From Mameliella sp. CS4 (lineage in GTDB: Bacteria; Pseudomonadota; Alphaproteobacteria; Rhodobacterales; Rhodobacteraceae), in assembly GCF_019392335.1 (NCBI RefSeq), contig NZ_JAHXRQ010000009.1:1-64000 (forward strand): 64,000 bases of DNA. The letters run 5' to 3'. Below are positions 9,354 through 18,395 of this stretch, in pieces (position 1 is the stretch's first letter; every line of letters begins with the position of its first letter). The notes beneath the pieces were generated by a model. It was not told the origin of the DNA. It did not search any database and saw only the letters and a program-made list of their open reading frames with translations. The position numbers and the translations under genes were made by a program.

Positions 9354-10361
9354 ATGGCGGATTTCACATATGATGGGGCCCCTGCGGCCCCGGCTACGGT
9401 AAAGATGGCCTCGGTCGCGAATTGGGCCGGGGCGGCTGTATCGCTTGCGCTGATCGCCGGGATTGCGGTCTGGGGCTATCGCGTTGTTGCGCGCGATGTG
9501 TCGGGCGTGCCCATCGTCCAGGCCCTCTCTGGCCCGATGCGCGAGGCGCCCAAGGATCCCGGGGGCCGGCTGGCCGATCACCAGGGGCTGGCGGTCAATG
9601 CCGTTGCGGGCAGCGGAGCCGCCGCCGATCCGGCAGATCGGCTGATGCTGGCGCCGCGTCCGGCGGGCCTGCAGGCCGATGACGTGGCCCTTGGCGTGTT
9701 GACACCGGACAAGCCCGTCGACCCGAAACCGGCGATGGCGCGCAACGCCGAGGTGATCGCGCTGCAGCCCGAGGGCGCGCCGATCCCCGAAAGCGCAGAC
9801 CCCAAGGACACCGGCCCCTTTGCCGCGCTTGCGGATGAGATCGCCGCCAAGTCCAAGCCGCTCAGCCCGCTGCCCGAGGGCACGGAGGCCGAGGTGGTGA
9901 CGGCCCTGGCGTCGGCGCTGCCGGATCAGGCGAAATCGGATCAGGCCAAGCCCGACCTGTATACCGGCCCAGGCCTTGCCCGGTCCCTGCGTCCGCGCCT
10001 GCGGCCCGCGGGGCTTGCCGCAACGGCGCGCGTGGCAGTGGCCCCCGGCGCCGCTGTCGAATGGAATGCCTCCAAGCCCGTCAACGAAATCGATCCCGAC
10101 GCGCTCTCTGCCGGGACGCGGCTGGTGCAGATTGGCGCCTTTGACAGCCCAGAGGCCGCGCGCGGTGAATGGGACCGGCTGGATGGCCGTTTTGGCGATT
10201 ATCTGGCCGGTAAGGATCGCGTCATCCAGAAAGCCTCATCCGGCGGGCGCACCTTTTATCGCCTGCGTGCACATGGGTTCGAGGACCTCTCGGATGCCCG
10301 CCGTTTCTGCGCCGCCTTCGTCGCGCAGAAAGTGGACTGCATCCCGGTGGTCACGAGATGA
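9354..10361 (+). CDS. SPOR-domain membrane-anchored protein
   Basis: The 335-residue protein has one membrane helix near residues 24-45, a long Ala/Pro/Asp-rich linker, and a C-terminal SPOR domain (LVQIGAFDSPEAARGEW near residue 260, ending VDCIPVVTR). SPOR domains bind denuded glycan strands of septal peptidoglycan, so the protein probably sits in the inner membrane with its C-terminus in the periplasm, at the division site. Its stop overlaps the nagZ start by 4 bp, which fits a cell-wall role for both. Family recognition is firm; the specific partner is not known. Confidence 0.88.
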   Translation: MADFTYDGAPAAPATVKMASVANWAGAAVSLALIAGIAVWGYRVVARDVSGVPIVQALSGPMREAPKDPGGRLADHQGLAVNAVAGSGAAADPADRLMLAPRPAGLQADDVALGVLTPDKPVDPKPAMARNAEVIALQPEGAPIPESADPKDTGPFAALADEIAAKSKPLSPLPEGTEAEVVTALASALPDQAKSDQAKPDLYTGPGLARSLRPRLRPAGLAATARVAVAPGAAVEWNASKPVNEIDPDALSAGTRLVQIGAFDSPEAARGEWDRLDGRFGDYLAGKDRVIQKASSGGRTFYRLRAHGFEDLSDARRFCAAFVAQKVDCIPVVTR

Positions 10362-11368
10362 GCAGGTTCGGCGCGGTCATCCTGGGCTGCGCCGGTCCGG
10401 TTCTCTCGGATGAGGAAATCTCTCTCTTCTCCGAGACGCGCCCCTTCGGCTTTATCCTTTTTGACCGCAATCTGCGGGACGCCCAGCAGATCCGGGCGCT
10501 GTGCGACGGATTGCGGGCGGCCGCCGGCCACGATGCGCCGATCTTCATCGATCAGGAGGGCGGCCGCGTGCAGCGTCTGCGCCCGCCACTCGCCCGCGGA
10601 TGGGCGCCACCGCTGGAGGATGCCGAGGCCGCGGAGGCCGAGCGCCGCTTTTACGTCCGCGGGCGTCTGATCGCGCAAGAACTGCGCGCGCTCGGGATCG
10701 ACGGGAATTGTGTTCCGACCCTGGATATCGCCCGTCCCGACACGCATCCCGTCTTGCGCAATCGCTGCTATGGGACCGACCGCGACAGCGTGATCCGAAA
10801 CGGGCGCGCATTGGTGGCAGGCTGCCGCGAAGGCGGTGTGCTGCCGGTGATGAAACACATGCCGGGCCACGGGCGTGGAACGCTGGACAGCCACCTTGAT
10901 CTGCCGCGCGTATCCACGCCACAGGCCCTCCTGTCCAATGAGGACTTCGCCACATTCGCGGCCTTTGCCGACCTGCCGCTGGCCATGACCGCGCATCTGG
11001 TCTTTGAGGATATCGACCCCAGGCCGGCGACCCTCTCGCCTGTCATGATCCGGCTGATCCGGGGCGAAATCGGCTTTGACGGGGTGTTGATGACCGATGA
11101 CATTTCCATGCAGGCGCTGTCGGGCGGCGTTGCCGAGCGCGGTCTTGCCGCGCGTGCGGCGGGCTGCGACGTGATCCTGCATTGTAACGGGGACCTGGCC
11201 GAGATGCGCGCCTTGTGCGAGGCCGTGGGTACGATGGATACGGCGGCGGAACAGCGCGCAGAGCGGGCGCTGGCGGCGCGGACCGCACCCCAGCCGGTTG
11301 ACATCGATGCGCTGCGCGCCGAGGCTGACGGCTTCTTTGCCCAGGACCTGCGCCCCGATCCCGCATGA
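10358..11368 (+). CDS. nagZ: Beta-N-acetylhexosaminidase (family GH3)
   Basis: NagZ removes N-acetylglucosamine from anhydro-muropeptides during cell-wall recycling in the cytoplasm. The 336-residue sequence shows the GH3 substrate motif IDQEGGRVQRL near residue 65, the loop KHMPGHGRGTLDSH near residue 165 with the His acting as acid/base, and the nucleophile Asp in MTDDISMQAL near residue 245. No signal peptide is present, as expected. It overlaps the SPOR gene upstream and scpA downstream by 4 bp each, so it is in the middle of a translationally coupled operon. Confidence 0.93.
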   Translation: MSRFGAVILGCAGPVLSDEEISLFSETRPFGFILFDRNLRDAQQIRALCDGLRAAAGHDAPIFIDQEGGRVQRLRPPLARGWAPPLEDAEAAEAERRFYVRGRLIAQELRALGIDGNCVPTLDIARPDTHPVLRNRCYGTDRDSVIRNGRALVAGCREGGVLPVMKHMPGHGRGTLDSHLDLPRVSTPQALLSNEDFATFAAFADLPLAMTAHLVFEDIDPRPATLSPVMIRLIRGEIGFDGVLMTDDISMQALSGGVAERGLAARAAGCDVILHCNGDLAEMRALCEAVGTMDTAAEQRAERALAARTAPQPVDIDALRAEADGFFAQDLRPDPA

Positions 11369-12162
11369 GCGATCCCGACACGCCCGATCTTGTCCAGCTT
11401 TCCGTCTCGGAACGTCTTGCCGCCGAGGCGCTGGTTGTCGATGTCGACGGGTTCGAGGGGCCGCTTGACCTCTTGTTGAACATGGCGCGGACTCAAAAGG
11501 TGGACCTGCGCAGGATCTCGATCCTGCAACTGGCGCGGCAGTACCTGTCCTTCGTCGAAAAGGCCAAGGCGCTCCGGATCGAACTGGCGGCGGATTACCT
11601 TGTGATGGCGGCCTGGCTTGCCTTCCTGAAATCGCGCCTGCTGCTGCCGCCGGACCCGACGGAAGAGGGCCCTTCGGGTGAGGATCTGGCCGCGCACCTG
11701 GCGTTCCAGCTGGAACGCCTGCAGGCGATGCGGGACTCCGCCGCGCGGCTGATGGCCCGCGACCAGCTGGGGCGGGATTTCTTTGCCCGGGGCTTTCCGG
11801 AAAAGATGGAACAGGTGCGACGGGTGAAATACACCGCCACGCTGTTGGACCTGATGCAGGGGTATGCGCGCATTCGCACGCGCGACGAGTTCCGCCCCTT
11901 CGTCATGGACCGCGACAAGGTCTTTACGATGGAACAGGCGCTGGACCGGATGCGTGGGATGATCGGTTTCGCCGGGCAATGGACCGACATCCAGAGCTAT
12001 CTGCCCGAGGGCTGGGCCGAGGACCCGGTCCGCTGGCGTTCGGCCACGGCGGCGACCTTTGCCGCCTCTCTGGAGCTTGTCAAAGAGGGCAAGGCAGAGT
12101 TGAAACAGTCCGGGACCTTTGAACCCATCCTGTTGCGCCGCAAGGAGTCGCGTGATGAGTGA
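11365..12162 (+). CDS. scpA: Segregation and condensation protein A
   Basis: ScpA is the kleisin that bridges the SMC dimer and recruits ScpB in the chromosome-organising complex. The 265-residue protein has the conserved N-terminal block DGFEGPLDLLLNMARTQKVDL (residues 28-48), followed by the helical domain containing YLVMAAWLAFLKSRLLLP. It starts inside the nagZ stop and its own end overlaps scpB by 8 bp. The scpA-scpB pairing is universal and makes both calls secure. Confidence 0.95.
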   Translation: MSDPDTPDLVQLSVSERLAAEALVVDVDGFEGPLDLLLNMARTQKVDLRRISILQLARQYLSFVEKAKALRIELAADYLVMAAWLAFLKSRLLLPPDPTEEGPSGEDLAAHLAFQLERLQAMRDSAARLMARDQLGRDFFARGFPEKMEQVRRVKYTATLLDLMQGYARIRTRDEFRPFVMDRDKVFTMEQALDRMRGMIGFAGQWTDIQSYLPEGWAEDPVRWRSATAATFAASLELVKEGKAELKQSGTFEPILLRRKESRDE

Positions 12163-12838
12163 CACGCCCGAGATCACGCCCGGCGAAGAGGGCGCCCCGC
12201 GCGAAAGCCTGTTCGAGGCCCCGGTCATGGGCGAACAGGAACGCATGGTCGAGGCGATCCTCTTTGCCAGCGCGGAACCCGTCACCGTCAAGGAGTTGAA
12301 CGACCGGATGCCGCATGGCTGCGACGCGGCCGAGGCGCTGGCCCATCTGCGCAAACGCTACGAGGGGCGCGGCGTGCATGTTGTGCGTGTCGGCGATGCC
12401 TGGGCGATCCGCACCGCGCCCGACCTCGGCTTCCTGATGCAGCGCGAAACGGTCGAGACCCGCAAGCTGAGCCGCGCCGCGATCGAGACACTGGCGATCA
12501 TCGCCTACCACCAGCCCGTCACGCGGGCCGAGATCGAGGAGATCCGGGGCGTATCTGTCAGCCGGGGCACCGTGGACCAGTTGCTTGAAATGGAGTGGAT
12601 CAGGTTCGGCCGCAGGCGGATGACACCGGGGCGCCCGGTGACGTTTGTGGTTACGCAGGAGTTCCTGGATCACTTCGGGCTGGAATCGGCGCGGGATCTG
12701 CCGGGGCTGGCCGATCTGCGCGCAGCCGGCCTGCTGGAAAGCCGGCCCTCGCCCTTGGGCGCGCCCCAAACGGGCGAAGGTGATGTCGATGCCGACGAAG
12801 GCATGGACGAAGGCCAGAGTGAGCTGTTCGAAGACTGA
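12155..12838 (+). CDS. scpB: Segregation and condensation protein B
   Basis: ScpB dimers bind the ScpA kleisin through two winged-helix domains. The family pattern is clear: MVEAILFASAEPVT near residue 30, AIETLAIIAYHQPVTRAEIE near residue 108, and GRRRMTPGRPVTF near residue 150. I start it at 12155 (MSDTPEI, 227 aa) because this gives the 8-bp overlap with scpA and uses the AGGAGTCGCG just upstream. A longer in-frame start at 12119 would be buried in scpA. The C-terminal tail is acidic and probably disordered. Confidence 0.94.
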   Translation: MSDTPEITPGEEGAPRESLFEAPVMGEQERMVEAILFASAEPVTVKELNDRMPHGCDAAEALAHLRKRYEGRGVHVVRVGDAWAIRTAPDLGFLMQRETVETRKLSRAAIETLAIIAYHQPVTRAEIEEIRGVSVSRGTVDQLLEMEWIRFGRRRMTPGRPVTFVVTQEFLDHFGLESARDLPGLADLRAAGLLESRPSPLGAPQTGEGDVDADEGMDEGQSELFED

Positions 12839-12899
12839 GCCGCCCGAAAATCGGCACATTCCGGGGCTATGGCTGTGCGAAATCTGATGGGAGCAGGAC

Positions 12900-13073
12900 A
12901 TGAACGCGCAGCAACTGGTCAACATGATCTTTCGCACGCTGCTGCGAAAGCTGGTGAACAAGGGGGTCGATGCCGGGATCGACCGTGCCGCAGGCGGCGG
13001 CCGTCAGGGGCAACAGACGAAACGGGCCGCGCGTCTGGCCCGCCGCGCGGCACGGATGGCCCGGCGGTTCTAG
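12900..13073 (+). CDS. Small strongly basic protein, 57 aa
   Basis: An ATG at 12900 follows GGAGCAGGAC, a good ribosome site. The 57-residue product begins MNAQQLVNMIFRTLLRK and ends in an Arg/Ala-rich helix (RAARLARRAARMARRF). The N-terminal helix is amphipathic; the tail carries a dozen or so Arg/Lys. I know similar tiny proteins downstream of scpB in Rhodobacteraceae, but none has a function I can cite. Position right behind scpAB and the basic tail make a nucleic-acid or membrane-surface role plausible. The next gene (minus strand) ends 8 bp away. Confidence 0.7.
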   Translation: MNAQQLVNMIFRTLLRKLVNKGVDAGIDRAAGGGRQGQQTKRAARLARRAARMARRF

Positions 13074-13080
13074 GCGCGTG

Positions 13081-14157
13081 TCACGCCCGGAAATGCTTGC
13101 TGAGTTTCAGCCCCTGGCCCTGGTAATTCGAGGCGATGCCCGCGCCGTATAGCTGCTTGGGCACCTCTGACATGCGTTCATAGACCAGCCGTCCGACGAT
13201 CTGGCCATGTTCGAGGACAAAGGGCGCCTCGTGACAGCGCACCTCCAGAACGCCCCGCGCGCCTGCGCCGCCGGCAGCGGCATGGCCAAAACCGGGGTCG
13301 AAGAACCCGGCATAGTGCACGCGGAATTCCCCGACCATCGCCAGGTAAGGCGCCATTTCAGCGGCATATCCCGGCGGAATGTGCACCGCCTCGCGGCTGA
13401 CGAGGATGTAGAAGGCCCCGGGATCGAGGATCAGTTGCTCATGGTCGCTGTGCAACTCGTCCCAGAATTCCATCGGGTCATAGACGCCGATCCGGTCGAG
13501 GTCGATCACGCCGGTATGGGGGCGCGCGCGATAACCCACCAGCCCACCGTCACCCGGTTGCAGATCCACCGAAAAGCCGAGACCCTCGGAGATCACGGCC
13601 GGGCCGCCGCCGACAAGGGTCTGTTCGGTGTGCAGCGCCTGCAGTTCGGAATCCGTCAGGACAGACCGCCCGCGCCGGAACCGGATCTGGTTCAGCCGCA
13701 TTCCGGGCCGGACCAGAACGGAAAAGGAGCGCGGGCAGATTTCGGCGTAGAGCGGGCCGTCATAGCCTGTGGAGATACGGTCGAATTCGACGCCGCCGTC
13801 GGTGATGACGCGAGTCAGCAGGTCAAGCCGCCCGGTCGAGCTCTTGGCGTTGGCGATTGCCTGCACGCCGTCGGGCAGGGTCACGCGTTCCATCAACGGG
13901 ACCAGATAGACACAGCCCTTTTCCAGCACCGCGCCTTGCGCAAGGTCGATCCTGTGCATCTCGAATTCGTCGATCCGGGCCGCGACGCTGCGCCCCTCAC
14001 CGGCGAGAAATGACGCACGGACCCTGTAGGCAACGCTGCCCAGACGGAGGTCGAGGCTGGCGGGCTGCACCTGGCCTTCGACAAAGGGCGCCTCTGCCCG
14101 GATCGCACCGCTTGCGATCAGCTCTTCGATCTGTTGGCTTGCCAGGACGCCGGTCAT
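13081..14157 (-). CDS. dcd: 2'-deoxycytidine 5'-triphosphate deaminase, double-length form
   Basis: The enzyme converts dCTP to dUTP for thymidylate synthesis. The dUTPase/Dcd fold is evident from QPASLDLRLG near residue 31, NAKSSTGRLDLLTRV near residue 105 and the C-terminal repeat of the same architecture (VGEFRVHYAGFFDPGFG near residue 277, ASNYQGQGLKLSK at the end). At 358 residues it is about twice the size of enterobacterial Dcd, as if two Dcd units were fused. This long form occurs in alphaproteobacteria. It is monocistronic and convergent with the small gene at 12900. Confidence 0.88.
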   Translation of the reverse strand: MTGVLASQQIEELIASGAIRAEAPFVEGQVQPASLDLRLGSVAYRVRASFLAGEGRSVAARIDEFEMHRIDLAQGAVLEKGCVYLVPLMERVTLPDGVQAIANAKSSTGRLDLLTRVITDGGVEFDRISTGYDGPLYAEICPRSFSVLVRPGMRLNQIRFRRGRSVLTDSELQALHTEQTLVGGGPAVISEGLGFSVDLQPGDGGLVGYRARPHTGVIDLDRIGVYDPMEFWDELHSDHEQLILDPGAFYILVSREAVHIPPGYAAEMAPYLAMVGEFRVHYAGFFDPGFGHAAAGGAGARGVLEVRCHEAPFVLEHGQIVGRLVYERMSEVPKQLYGAGIASNYQGQGLKLSKHFRA

Positions 14158-14301
14158 CGCTTCCCCCTCGTTTCGGCTGTCTTACCAAGCAGGTTGACGA
14201 AGGGGGAGAGCAAATTGCCGCGTGACCGCCCAGGAGGACAGAACAAATAGGACGGCGTCGGTCGTCATCGGTTCGGGTGGCGCAAAGGTCTGCGCGAAAA
14301 G

Positions 14302-14442
14302 CTACGGGGCGTTTCCGTCGGGCAGGGGATGCAGATCGGGATCGATCAACCGGGGCTCAAGGCTGTCGCTGTGCTGCGGGATTGGTGCCAGCAGGGGCGC
14401 TGTGGTGTCGGTCGGGTCGGGCAGGCGGCGCGATAGCCCCAT
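14302..14442 (-). CDS. Possible small Pro-rich protein, 46 aa
   Basis: On the minus strand an ATG at 14442 opens 46 codons ending with TAG, with residues such as LLAPIPQHSDSLEPRLIDPD and ending PDGNAP. The composition looks coding-like, and the frame stays open further upstream through TTG codons. There is no good ribosome site and I recognise no family. It lies in the 409-bp spacer between the deaminase gene and tRNA-Pro, which otherwise holds nothing I can name. It may be a remnant. Confidence 0.3.
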   Translation of the reverse strand: MGLSRRLPDPTDTTAPLLAPIPQHSDSLEPRLIDPDLHPLPDGNAP

Positions 14443-14566
14443 TGGCCACAAGGTTCCGGCCAATCGGCGAAAGTCCGAAGAAACCCTGGCTGCCTGAAAT
14501 CGGAGAGCGCCCCCGAAGGGGTGACAACTATCTGTCTACACTCGATTTTTGTGGGGTGATTTTATT

Positions 14567-14643
14567 TGGTCGGGCTAGCAGGACTCGAACCTGCGACCTT
14601 CCGTCCCCCAGACGGACGCGCTACCAGGCTGCGCCATAGCCCG
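14567..14643 (-). tRNA. tRNA-Pro (anticodon GGG)
   Basis: On the minus strand the 77 bases fold into a full cloverleaf. The acceptor is CGGGCTA/TAGCCCG, the D-arm GCGC..GCGC, the anticodon stem TCCGT/ACGGA with loop CTGGGGG (anticodon GGG), and the T-arm GCAGG-TTCGAGT-CCTGC. The discriminator is A and the CCA end is encoded at 14567-14569. All arms are perfectly paired. Confidence 0.96.
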
Positions 14644-14709
14644 ACTTGTCGGGGTGTCTTACGCTATTTTTCGGCAAGAGCAACCCCCCGAATGACGAAT
14701 TTTTACCCT

Positions 14710-15858
14710 TCAGGACAGAGGCGCCGAAAGCCGGTCGTGCAGCGCCTTCAACGCCGGGAGTTGGGCTGCAAGAGAGGCCTTTTGGTCCGCTGTCAGCGCA
14801 TGGATTCGCGCCAGTTGCCCCAAGGGACCGATGGCCGGGGCAGGGGCCGACGGCACGGGCTGCGCCTCGGGGTCGGCTCCGAAATCGGGCAGGTCGAGTC
14901 CAGCCGGGGCCTCTGCCGAGTTCTCCTGCGACGGCTCGGGGTCTGGGTTTTCCAGGACCTCGGCTGTGTCGGATTGCAGGGCTTCGGCCAGGTCGGGCAT
15001 CGGCGGCTTCGACGTCGGCGGCGCAAGGTCCAAGGGCAGTTCGGGTGAGTCGCTGTTGCCCCAGAGATCCGGGGGCGGTGCGGTGTCAGTGGACGTGGCA
15101 GTCACGGGGTCCGGCGTCTCTTCGGTTTCTTGCGGCGTCAGGGCCGCGTCCTCGGTCTCATCCGTGGCAAGCGCCACCTCTTCGACCAGCGAATCCTCAG
15201 GGTCAGGTGCTTCGGTCGGCGATTCCCCGATCCCTGCAAGGGCATCGGGAACAGTTTCGATGTATTCGTCTGTGGGATCTTCGGTCTGCGCCGCATCGTT
15301 CTGCACTGCGGGGGTCGCATCACTCTGATCGGCCTCCTCAGCCTCTTCCGGGACGCGGTCTGCCGCCGCCTCGGCGGCGGCCTCCGGTTCCGGATACTGT
15401 GCCGCGGGGGCACTTTCGGGGAGGTCGTCCCGGTGCGGCTCGGTGGAGGGGATGCCGCCGGCCTGGTGTTGCAAGTGCTCACCGGGGAAGGCGACAATCG
15501 AAGCTTCGGCCTCTTCCAGCGGGACCTCGGCGTAGGGGGCATCCTCGATCAATGCACCGTCTTCGACCGCCGCATCCTCGTCCACCGGTTGTGAGGCAAG
15601 GGACGCGACATGGCGCACGCCCTGTTCGCGAAGAACCTTCTGGACACCCTTGATGGTCATGCCATCGTCATGCAGCAACCGTTTGATTCCGCCCAGCAAT
15701 TCCATGTCGGCAGGCCGATAGTAGCGGCGTCCGCCGGCGCGCTTGACCGGTTTTACCTGGCTGAATTTGCTTTCCCAGAAACGCAGGACATGAGCTGGCG
15801 TATCCAGCCATTCCGCAACTTCCGAGATGGTGCGGAACGCATCGCGGGACTTGGGCAT
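14710..15858 (-). CDS. MerR-family regulator with a long acidic tail
   Basis: Residues 10-80 form a MerR winged helix-turn-helix ([19 protein letters not shown], then [19 protein letters not shown]), which binds DNA as a dimer. The remaining 280 residues are low-complexity, rich in Glu, Ala, Pro and Asp, with a hydrophobic helix at the very end ([18 protein letters not shown]). Typical MerR proteins are 110-160 residues, so the tail is unusual but is a pattern seen in Rhodobacteraceae next to ihfA. It lies 10 bp behind ihfA on the same strand and is probably co-transcribed. Its target and ligand are unknown; no metal-binding cysteine pair is present. Confidence 0.85.
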   Translation of the reverse strand: MPKSRDAFRTISEVAEWLDTPAHVLRFWESKFSQVKPVKRAGGRRYYRPADMELLGGIKRLLHDDGMTIKGVQKVLREQGVRHVASLASQPVDEDAAVEDGALIEDAPYAEVPLEEAEASIVAFPGEHLQHQAGGIPSTEPHRDDLPESAPAAQYPEPEAAAEAAADRVPEEAEEADQSDATPAVQNDAAQTEDPTDEYIETVPDALAGIGESPTEAPDPEDSLVEEVALATDETEDAALTPQETEETPDPVTATSTDTAPPPDLWGNSDSPELPLDLAPPTSKPPMPDLAEALQSDTAEVLENPDPEPSQENSAEAPAGLDLPDFGADPEAQPVPSAPAPAIGPLGQLARIHALTADQKASLAAQLPALKALHDRLSAPLS

Positions 15859-15868
15859 GAGACGTGCC

Positions 15869-16171
15869 TCAGTGCTTGTTGCCCGCGGCGACGCGGTCTT
15901 TCATCAGGTGCGAAGGGCGGAAGGTCAGGACCCGGCGCGGCTGAATCGGAACCTCTTCGCCGGTCTTGGGATTGCGCCCGACGCGGGCCGCCTTTTCGCG
16001 GACCGAAAACGTCCCGAAGGACGAGATCTTGACCTGTTCGCCCTCGACCAGTGCATCGGACATGTGCTGCAGCACTGCCTCGACCAGTTCGGCGCTTTCA
16101 TTCCGCGACAGGCCCACCTCGCGAAATACCGCTTCGCTCAGATCCATGCGCGTCAGGGTCTTGTCACCCAT
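15869..16171 (-). CDS. ihfA: Integration host factor alpha subunit
   Basis: IHF-alpha pairs with IHF-beta to bend DNA sharply at specific sites. The 100-residue sequence from [15 protein letters not shown] has the HU/IHF fold, with [18 protein letters not shown] and the minor-groove arm [21 protein letters not shown] start at 16171 because GGGAGGGACGAAC lies immediately upstream; an upstream in-frame ATG at 16219 would add 16 non-family residues. A good promoter (16199-16226) sits upstream. The MerR gene follows by 10 bp. Confidence 0.94.
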   Translation of the reverse strand: MGDKTLTRMDLSEAVFREVGLSRNESAELVEAVLQHMSDALVEGEQVKISSFGTFSVREKAARVGRNPKTGEEVPIQPRRVLTFRPSHLMKDRVAAGNKH

Positions 16172-16198
16172 GTTCGTCCCTCCCGGTGTTTTACCGGG

Positions 16199-16226
16199 AT
16201 TATCGACGTCAAAAATCACAAGTCAA
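16199..16226 (-). promoter_or_regulatory. Sigma-70 promoter for ihfA
   Basis: On the minus strand TTGACT (16226-16221) and GATAAT (16204-16199) are separated by 16 bp, near-consensus -35 and -10 boxes. The expected start of transcription is about 20 bases before the ihfA ATG. It shows that ihfA-merR can be transcribed independently of fabH upstream. Confidence 0.6.
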
Positions 16227-16302
16227 TATCAATGACTTGCGGCAAGCAATTTATCCAGAAGTGAAAGAGGCTATGCAACAGGGACAGGCAGGATGTTGCT
16301 TT

Positions 16303-17274
16303 TTACCAGCGCAGAACCACCGCGCCCCAGGCAAGGCCGCCGCCGATCGCCTCGGTCACGACAAGGTCGCCCGGCTTGATCTGTCCGCGCGCCTTGCCCA
16401 CGGACAAGGCAAGGGGAATCGACGCGGCAGAGGTGTTGCCGTGATCCTGAACGGTCACGACGACCCGATCCATTGAAAGGCCCAGCTTCTTTGCGGTTCC
16501 GGCAATTATGCGGATGTTGGCCTGGTGCGGCACGACCCAGTCGATCTGGTCCGAGTTCAGCCCCGCTTTGGCGAGGGCCGTCGTGGCCGTCGAGGCGAGC
16601 TTTTCGACCGCGTGGCGGAACACTTCCTTGCCCTGCATCCGCAGGAAACCGGTGTTTTGCGTGCTGACCCCGCCGTCGACATACAGAATGTCGCGGTAGC
16701 GCCCGTCGCTGTTGAGGTCGGTGGCCAGGATGCCGCGATCCGCGCCGGTGCCTTCACCTTCTTGTGGTTCCAGGATCAGCGCCCCGGCGCCGTCACCGAA
16801 CAGGACGCAGGTTCCCCTGTCGGTCCAGTCCATGATGCGCGAGAAGGTCTCGGCCCCGATGACAAGGATTCGCTTTGCCTGTCCCGAAATGATCATCGAG
16901 TTTGCCGTGCTCAGGGCGTAGATGAACCCGGCACAGACGGCCTGCACGTCGAAGGCAAACCCGTGCATCATCCTGAGTTCGGCCTGCACCATCGTGGCCA
17001 CCGAGGGAAAGGTAAGATCCGCGGTCGAGGTTGCGACGATGATCGCGTCGATGTCGTCCGGTTCCAGCCCCGCATCCGTCAACGCGGCGCGGGCGGCCCT
17101 GGTCGCCAGGTCCGATGTGGTTTGACCCTCGGCTGCGAAATGCCGTCTCTCGATGCCAGAGCGGGACCGAATCCAGGCGTCCGATGTGTCCAGGGTTGCT
17201 TCGAATTCGGCATTTTCGACGACTCGGTCAGGCAGGTAATGCCCGACACCGGTGACGACGGCGCGTGTGGTCAT
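16303..17274 (-). CDS. fabH: 3-oxoacyl-ACP synthase III
   Basis: FabH starts fatty-acid elongation by condensing acetyl-CoA with malonyl-ACP. The 323-residue enzyme shows the Cys-His-Asn triad: Cys in DVQAVCAGF near residue 113, His in VVPHQANIRI near residue 250, and Asn in DHGNTSAAS near residue 280. The GGGLAWG end is typical. Its start overlaps plsX by 4 bp, giving the standard plsX-fabH pair that feeds phospholipid synthesis. Confidence 0.96.
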   Translation of the reverse strand: MTTRAVVTGVGHYLPDRVVENAEFEATLDTSDAWIRSRSGIERRHFAAEGQTTSDLATRAARAALTDAGLEPDDIDAIIVATSTADLTFPSVATMVQAELRMMHGFAFDVQAVCAGFIYALSTANSMIISGQAKRILVIGAETFSRIMDWTDRGTCVLFGDGAGALILEPQEGEGTGADRGILATDLNSDGRYRDILYVDGGVSTQNTGFLRMQGKEVFRHAVEKLASTATTALAKAGLNSDQIDWVVPHQANIRIIAGTAKKLGLSMDRVVVTVQDHGNTSAASIPLALSVGKARGQIKPGDLVVTEAIGGGLAWGAVVLRW

Positions 17275-18371
17275 GATCTCTTGCGGTCCTCTTCTGCGGC
17301 GCCATCCTGCGCCGCCTCGGCGGCAGAGGCAACCCGTGCCGCCAGACGGTCGGCAAAGCCCGCGCGCGCAAGTTCAAAGGCCAGTTTCACGGCGGCCGAA
17401 ACCCCCGTCGCATCGGCGGAGCCATGCGATTTTACCACCGTGCCGTTGAGGCCCAGAAAGACCCCGCCGTTCACGCGGCGCGGGTCGATCCGCTTTTTCA
17501 GGCGTTTGAGCGAGGTCAGCGCCAGTAGTGAGGCGATCCGCGACAGGGGAGAATAGGCAAAGGCCTCTCGCAGGAGGTCCCCGATCAGCTTGGCGGTGCC
17601 TTCGCCGGTCTTGAGTGCCACATTGCCGGTAAATCCGTCGGTCACGATCACGTCACAGGAATCGCCCGGTATGTCTCCGCCCTCGACGAATCCCACGAAG
17701 GTGTAGTTGCCCTCGGTTTCATGCGCGGCGATGCGGTCATGCGCCTCTTTCAGCTCGGCCCGGCCCTTGTGCTCTTCGGTGCCGACATTGAGCAGGCCGA
17801 TGCGCGGCCGTGTCAGGGACAGGCCGTTGCGGGCATAGGCGGCGCCCATCAGCGCATATTGCAGCAGGTCCTCGGCATCGGCACGGATGTCCGCACCGAC
17901 GTCCAGCATGACGTTAAAGCCCTGAGGATTGCGCGATGGCCAGAGAATCGCGATGGCCGGACGGTTGACGCCCGGCAGCTTGCGCAGGCGGATCATAGAC
18001 AGCGCCATAAGCGCGCCGGTGTTGCCGCAGCTGACCGCGACGGTCGCCTCGCCCTCGCGGACCGAATCCAGAGCCGACCACATCGAGGTGCCCTTGCCGT
18101 GACGCATCACCTGGCTGGGCTTGTCCTCCATGCTGACGACGCCCTGGGCATCGCGGATCTCGCAGCGTTCCGACAGGCCGCGACGGCGCGCGACCAGCTT
18201 TTCCAGCTCATCGGCCGGACCGTGCAGAATGAAGTGGATTTCGGGATTCTTGCGGGCAGATTTGTAGATGCCGGCGACGACTGTCGCCGGCCCACTGTCG
18301 CCGCCCATCGCGTCGACCGATATGACGATTCGGGACGGGCCTGCGTCCTTGGTGTCCTTCAACGAGGTCAT
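17271..18371 (-). CDS. plsX: Phosphate acyltransferase PlsX
   Basis: PlsX makes acyl-phosphate from acyl-ACP for the PlsY step of phospholipid synthesis. The 366-residue protein has the family opening ISVDAMGGDSGP (residues 17-28), the block SCGNTGALMALSMIRLRKLPGVNRPAI near residue 110, and VGFVEGGDIPGDSCDVIVTDGFTGNVALKT near residue 225. It is 25 bp behind rpmF and overlaps fabH by 4 bp, matching the widespread rpmF-plsX-fabH operon. Confidence 0.95.
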   Translation of the reverse strand: MTSLKDTKDAGPSRIVISVDAMGGDSGPATVVAGIYKSARKNPEIHFILHGPADELEKLVARRRGLSERCEIRDAQGVVSMEDKPSQVMRHGKGTSMWSALDSVREGEATVAVSCGNTGALMALSMIRLRKLPGVNRPAIAILWPSRNPQGFNVMLDVGADIRADAEDLLQYALMGAAYARNGLSLTRPRIGLLNVGTEEHKGRAELKEAHDRIAAHETEGNYTFVGFVEGGDIPGDSCDVIVTDGFTGNVALKTGEGTAKLIGDLLREAFAYSPLSRIASLLALTSLKRLKKRIDPRRVNGGVFLGLNGTVVKSHGSADATGVSAAVKLAFELARAGFADRLAARVASAAEAAQDGAAEEDRKRS

Positions 18372-18395
18372 GCAGGCAATGTCCCGGTTGGGCTA

